Source of the DNA: Struthio camelus
Lineage: Eukaryota > Chordata > Aves > Struthioniformes > Struthionidae
DNA: 64,000 bases
Reading direction: 5' to 3'
Assembly: GCF_040807025.1 (NCBI RefSeq)
Contig: NC_090952.1
Location: forward strand, 3,488,001 to 3,552,000
A program made the position numbers and the translations under genes. Shown one piece after another: positions 61,136-64,000 of the stretch. Below the pieces are notes generated by a model. That model saw only the letters and a list, made by a program, of their open reading frames with translations, did no database searches and had not been told where the DNA came from. Position 1 is the first letter of the stretch. Every line of letters begins with the position of its first letter.

Positions 61136-61684
61136 TGTTAATGGGGAAACCCACTCCCTGAGAACTCTGTCACATTCACGCTGTTCTTGGAGCAGCCGGT
61201 TTCCTGCTCCTCCCAAGCAGCAGCCGTGATGAGAAGAGTTTCTCTGCTTTACTCTTTCCACGGAAAATGGTGCTTGGCAGCCATGCGCTATATGGTGTTG
61301 AGGCTGCTGTGTTTGTTAGGGCCGTGGTGTTGTCCTGGGTGATCCTCCTGTGCAGACTTCCAGTCTCTGAAGTACATGAGCCTGATTCTTCTTGTCATTA
61401 TCTTAGTGTAAATAAAGGTAACTCCCCTGAAGTGAAGGACTATACAGCTTCAAAACTGATAGGAGAGAGAATCGGAGCTGCTGGAGAGGTCTCAGGTTTA
61501 ATCACAACAACAAGCCTAGCGCCTTATCTGCAAGGCACCAGCTGGAGAGCAGGCCTTGCCGCAGTAGAGTCCGTGCTACCCTGATGGTGACCTGAGGTCT
61601 GTGGGCTCAGCAAGGAAGGAGAATTGCAGTGGTTTATTCAGGCTCGACTGATCAGAGTTTCTATCCCTACTACTCTTCCTCAGT

Positions 61685-61765
61685 GTCACTGTGGGACTTG
61701 GGCAAGTCCTGTAATCTTTTTTTCTGGTTCCTCTATGTAAATCTCAGATAGCAGAGGTTCACAAG
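61685..61765 (-). repeat. MIR-like SINE remnant
   Basis: The + strand shows GTCACTGTGGGACTTGGGCA then AGTCCTGTAATC, resembling antisense MIR (tgtgaccttgggcaagtcacttaacc). It is short and diverged. Confidence 0.4.
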
Positions 61766-64000
61766 GATTCTGTATTCCAAATGCTTGCAAGAGACATAGC
61801 TACCTCAGTATTGGTGGGACCACAGATATCAGGGGAGGGAGGAGGAGGAGATATGTATTGCTCCCCGCCTCCAGGGTTGCAGTTCGCCAGTGAATCAAGG
61901 CATCTTAATTAAATAAAATGAAATGGTAACACGTTTAAATGGGAAATGAGCTGGAAGGGGTAATAATAGCAGAATGAAGTGCCTTTTATTCTGGCGTAAA
62001 CTGACCATGCATGGCAGTTGTAGCAGTATCATAGTTCTCCCCTGGCTTTCCCAGACAAGCCTTAACTCTCCTCTTGCCGTACTCCCAAGGAGCCCCATGT
62101 GGCCGATGTGATATATAGCAATAGCAGGTGAACACTTTCCTTCACTCAACAAGTGCTGTTCTGCCTTAGCCTTACATCTCACAACTGCATTAGCTCTAAT
62201 GACATTGATAGTGTTTGCACTAGAAAACCATGGCTACAATCAGTGAAATGAGATGTCTTCCCTTGTCCATTCTCTCAGGAGCATTGCCACAGGCTTAGCA
62301 CAGCGCAGAGAACTCGATGTGGGATTGAAGTGTCAGTAGGTGCCACTAATGCGTTGGAGTAGCAAGAGGGCTGGCCGACTCTTCATACGTAGGAAGGCTG
62401 TCGAAGGTCGGGACTGAATCAGTAGGGCTTTGCGTGGCATCAGGAGGTTGTACGTGGAGGGTGAAGAATGAGAAGCCTTCACAGTGTGAAGCAACTGTGC
62501 GCCAGGGCTTGAGTGGTAGTTGTTCAAATCATGTTGTTGGAAGGGAAGAAGTGTCCTGCGGGGCATTTCTCTGTATTTTCATTTGGCTACATGCTTTGCA
62601 GTATGTCTTTCATTAACAGTGTGCTCATCTGAGTTGTTGTGATGGAGTTGCCAGCACAGAAGCAGATTTTGTTCTGTTCTACCTTGCTACCACACCCCTG
62701 AGTTTAAGACCTATCTTTGGAAGTTTTGTACATACCCTTGAGCCTGTATTTTCAATCTAATAACAAAATGTTAGTTATCACTGCACCTCTCTCCTCTTAG
62801 TTAATTAAAAAAGCAGTTCTTTGCTGTGTTCCTTTCTTCTAAGGAAGAAAGCAACGCTGATAGACATCATTGGAACTAATGTTTTAGACTGGTGCGTCTG
62901 TGCCAGTTCAAGGAAACAGTAGTCTACAACTAGTAAAACAACAGTCAGTCAGCTTCTGTGTGTATTGTTCTGTGATCTCTGTATCCATTTTTTTGGTGTT
63001 TAATATTAAGGTGATCATAATAGGTGCTTTTTTTTTTTTTTTGAACATTCACTGTAGAACAGTGTGGTCATACTGCAAAAAGAATGTAGTCCACAGACCC
63101 TGGGGAGTCCCTTTTGCTCCCTTGGCAGAGGGGCCAAAAGGCTAGTCAAGCTGTTAGTCACTATTATTTCAGGAAGGAACCTGAACGAACCTTCAGCAAG
63201 TGAAGGGATGACTCAGGGGTTACAGAAAGTAAAACTGCACTGTCAGCTGGAGCCCTGAAGCAGAGGATCCTTTACAGAGGTAGGGATGGTGCATTTTAAA
63301 CAGGCTATTTCCTGAGTTGGACACCCCTATGTGCCTACTCTGAGCTTGAGGTGCGGCTTTGTAAATATTACGTGTTCTCTCCTGTGCCTATCTCACCTGA
63401 GATCATCATCAGCCTCTGAGGAGGACGGCTCAACTGAGCTGAGCTCTGTGCTGCTGCTAATGTTGCAACATAGGTGGATCAGAGAGAAAGATCTGGGACT
63501 GGAATAGCAATTTTGACATCAGGGCTTTTCAGACATTATCTCCACCGTGCTGCTGGGAGCCAGGGATGGGTTATTAGTCCGGTTATAGCCCAGAGCACGG
63601 AGGGTTTTCTCGTTGTCCTACAGCAGATCAATCACAAAGCTGCAAGGAGAACACAGGAATGCTTCTCTCCAAGGCCCCTTCTACTACAAACTCAGTGTTA
63701 CTTCGGATCAATTTGTAGAGCGCTCACTGGTGGCTCATGGAGAAGCAGTTTTGAGATGCGGAGACATACCTCACCTCCAGCAGAAAGGATAGGAGGAGGA
63801 GAGGAGTAACAACAGCAGAAGAACCTAAGACCGAACACTGACACAAGAGCTCACTATTGGGTATTTATGTAGAACAACTGCTGTGGGCCCAATATGCAGG
63901 GCGTCATGTGTGCTGATGGTTGCGAAGGTGGGGAAAGATTCTGTGGCAGTTGCCCAGATGGGGGCTTTGTTTCCTTCTTGCCATCCTGTGGCAGCTCTGA

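Larger units (their letters stand above)
54400..64000. other. intergenic DNA, no gene recognised
   Basis: No exon with recognisable similarity was found on either strand between the NSDHL 3' end and the window edge. In human the next gene on this side is ZNF185, but I saw no LIM domain or related sequence here. The stretch holds several simple repeats and weak MIR-like remnants, listed separately. An upstream non-coding exon of the next gene could be hidden here without my being able to see it. Confidence 0.55.

Noticed and set aside
61267-61584. 105-codon open frame with a hydrophobic start, possible first exon of a downstream gene
   Set aside because: It has no recognisable domain and no promoter features. 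The human neighbour ZNF185 shows no similarity here.

Overview
This is a stretch of vertebrate nuclear DNA, most likely from a bird or another sauropsid. Coding sequence is split into short exons with GT-AG introns. Two CpG-rich promoter islands stand out from an otherwise AT-leaning background. The interspersed repeats I recognise are CR1 LINEs, some ending in the ATTCTGTG-type 3' end typical of avian CR1, plus a few weak MIR-like remnants. No retroviral or other capsid-bearing element was recognised.

Five protein-coding genes can be rebuilt exon by exon with consistent reading frames. (1) Minus strand, 20312 to 10697: a nine-exon gene for an 876-residue protein with three tandem six-helix modules resembling the SatP/GPR1-FUN34-YaaH (AceTr) acetate/succinate transporter family, fused to a C-terminal YrdC/Sua5 domain. 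(2) Plus strand, 23345 to 27308: a four-exon gene for a 224-residue GATD3/ES1-like member of the DJ-1/PfpI superfamily, without a mitochondrial leader. Genes 1 and 2 are divergent, about 3 kb apart, and each has a TATA box. (3) Minus strand, 34276 to 30155: a divergent centrin paralogue. (4) Minus strand, 41667 to 37443: CETN2, 172 residues. (5) Plus strand, 43937 to 53701: NSDHL, sterol-4-alpha-carboxylate 3-dehydrogenase, 346 residues. CETN2 and NSDHL are head to head across a CCAAT-rich CpG island, as in the human Xq28 arrangement.

The two centrin genes are a tandem duplication. They have the same orientation, an ATG-only first coding exon, and the same four phase-0 introns, and each has an RFX X-box-like motif just upstream. 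The paralogue has changed its N terminus and C-terminal tail and uses a GC-AG intron.

The left 9.5 kb, about 27.8-29.8 kb, about 34.4-36.8 kb and the right 9.6 kb contain no coding exon I could support. They hold repeats, simple-sequence tracts and unassigned DNA. The most unusual system is the divergent pair at 10.7-27.3 kb, which combines a triplicated transporter fused to a degenerate YrdC domain with a cytosolic-looking ES1-like enzyme.
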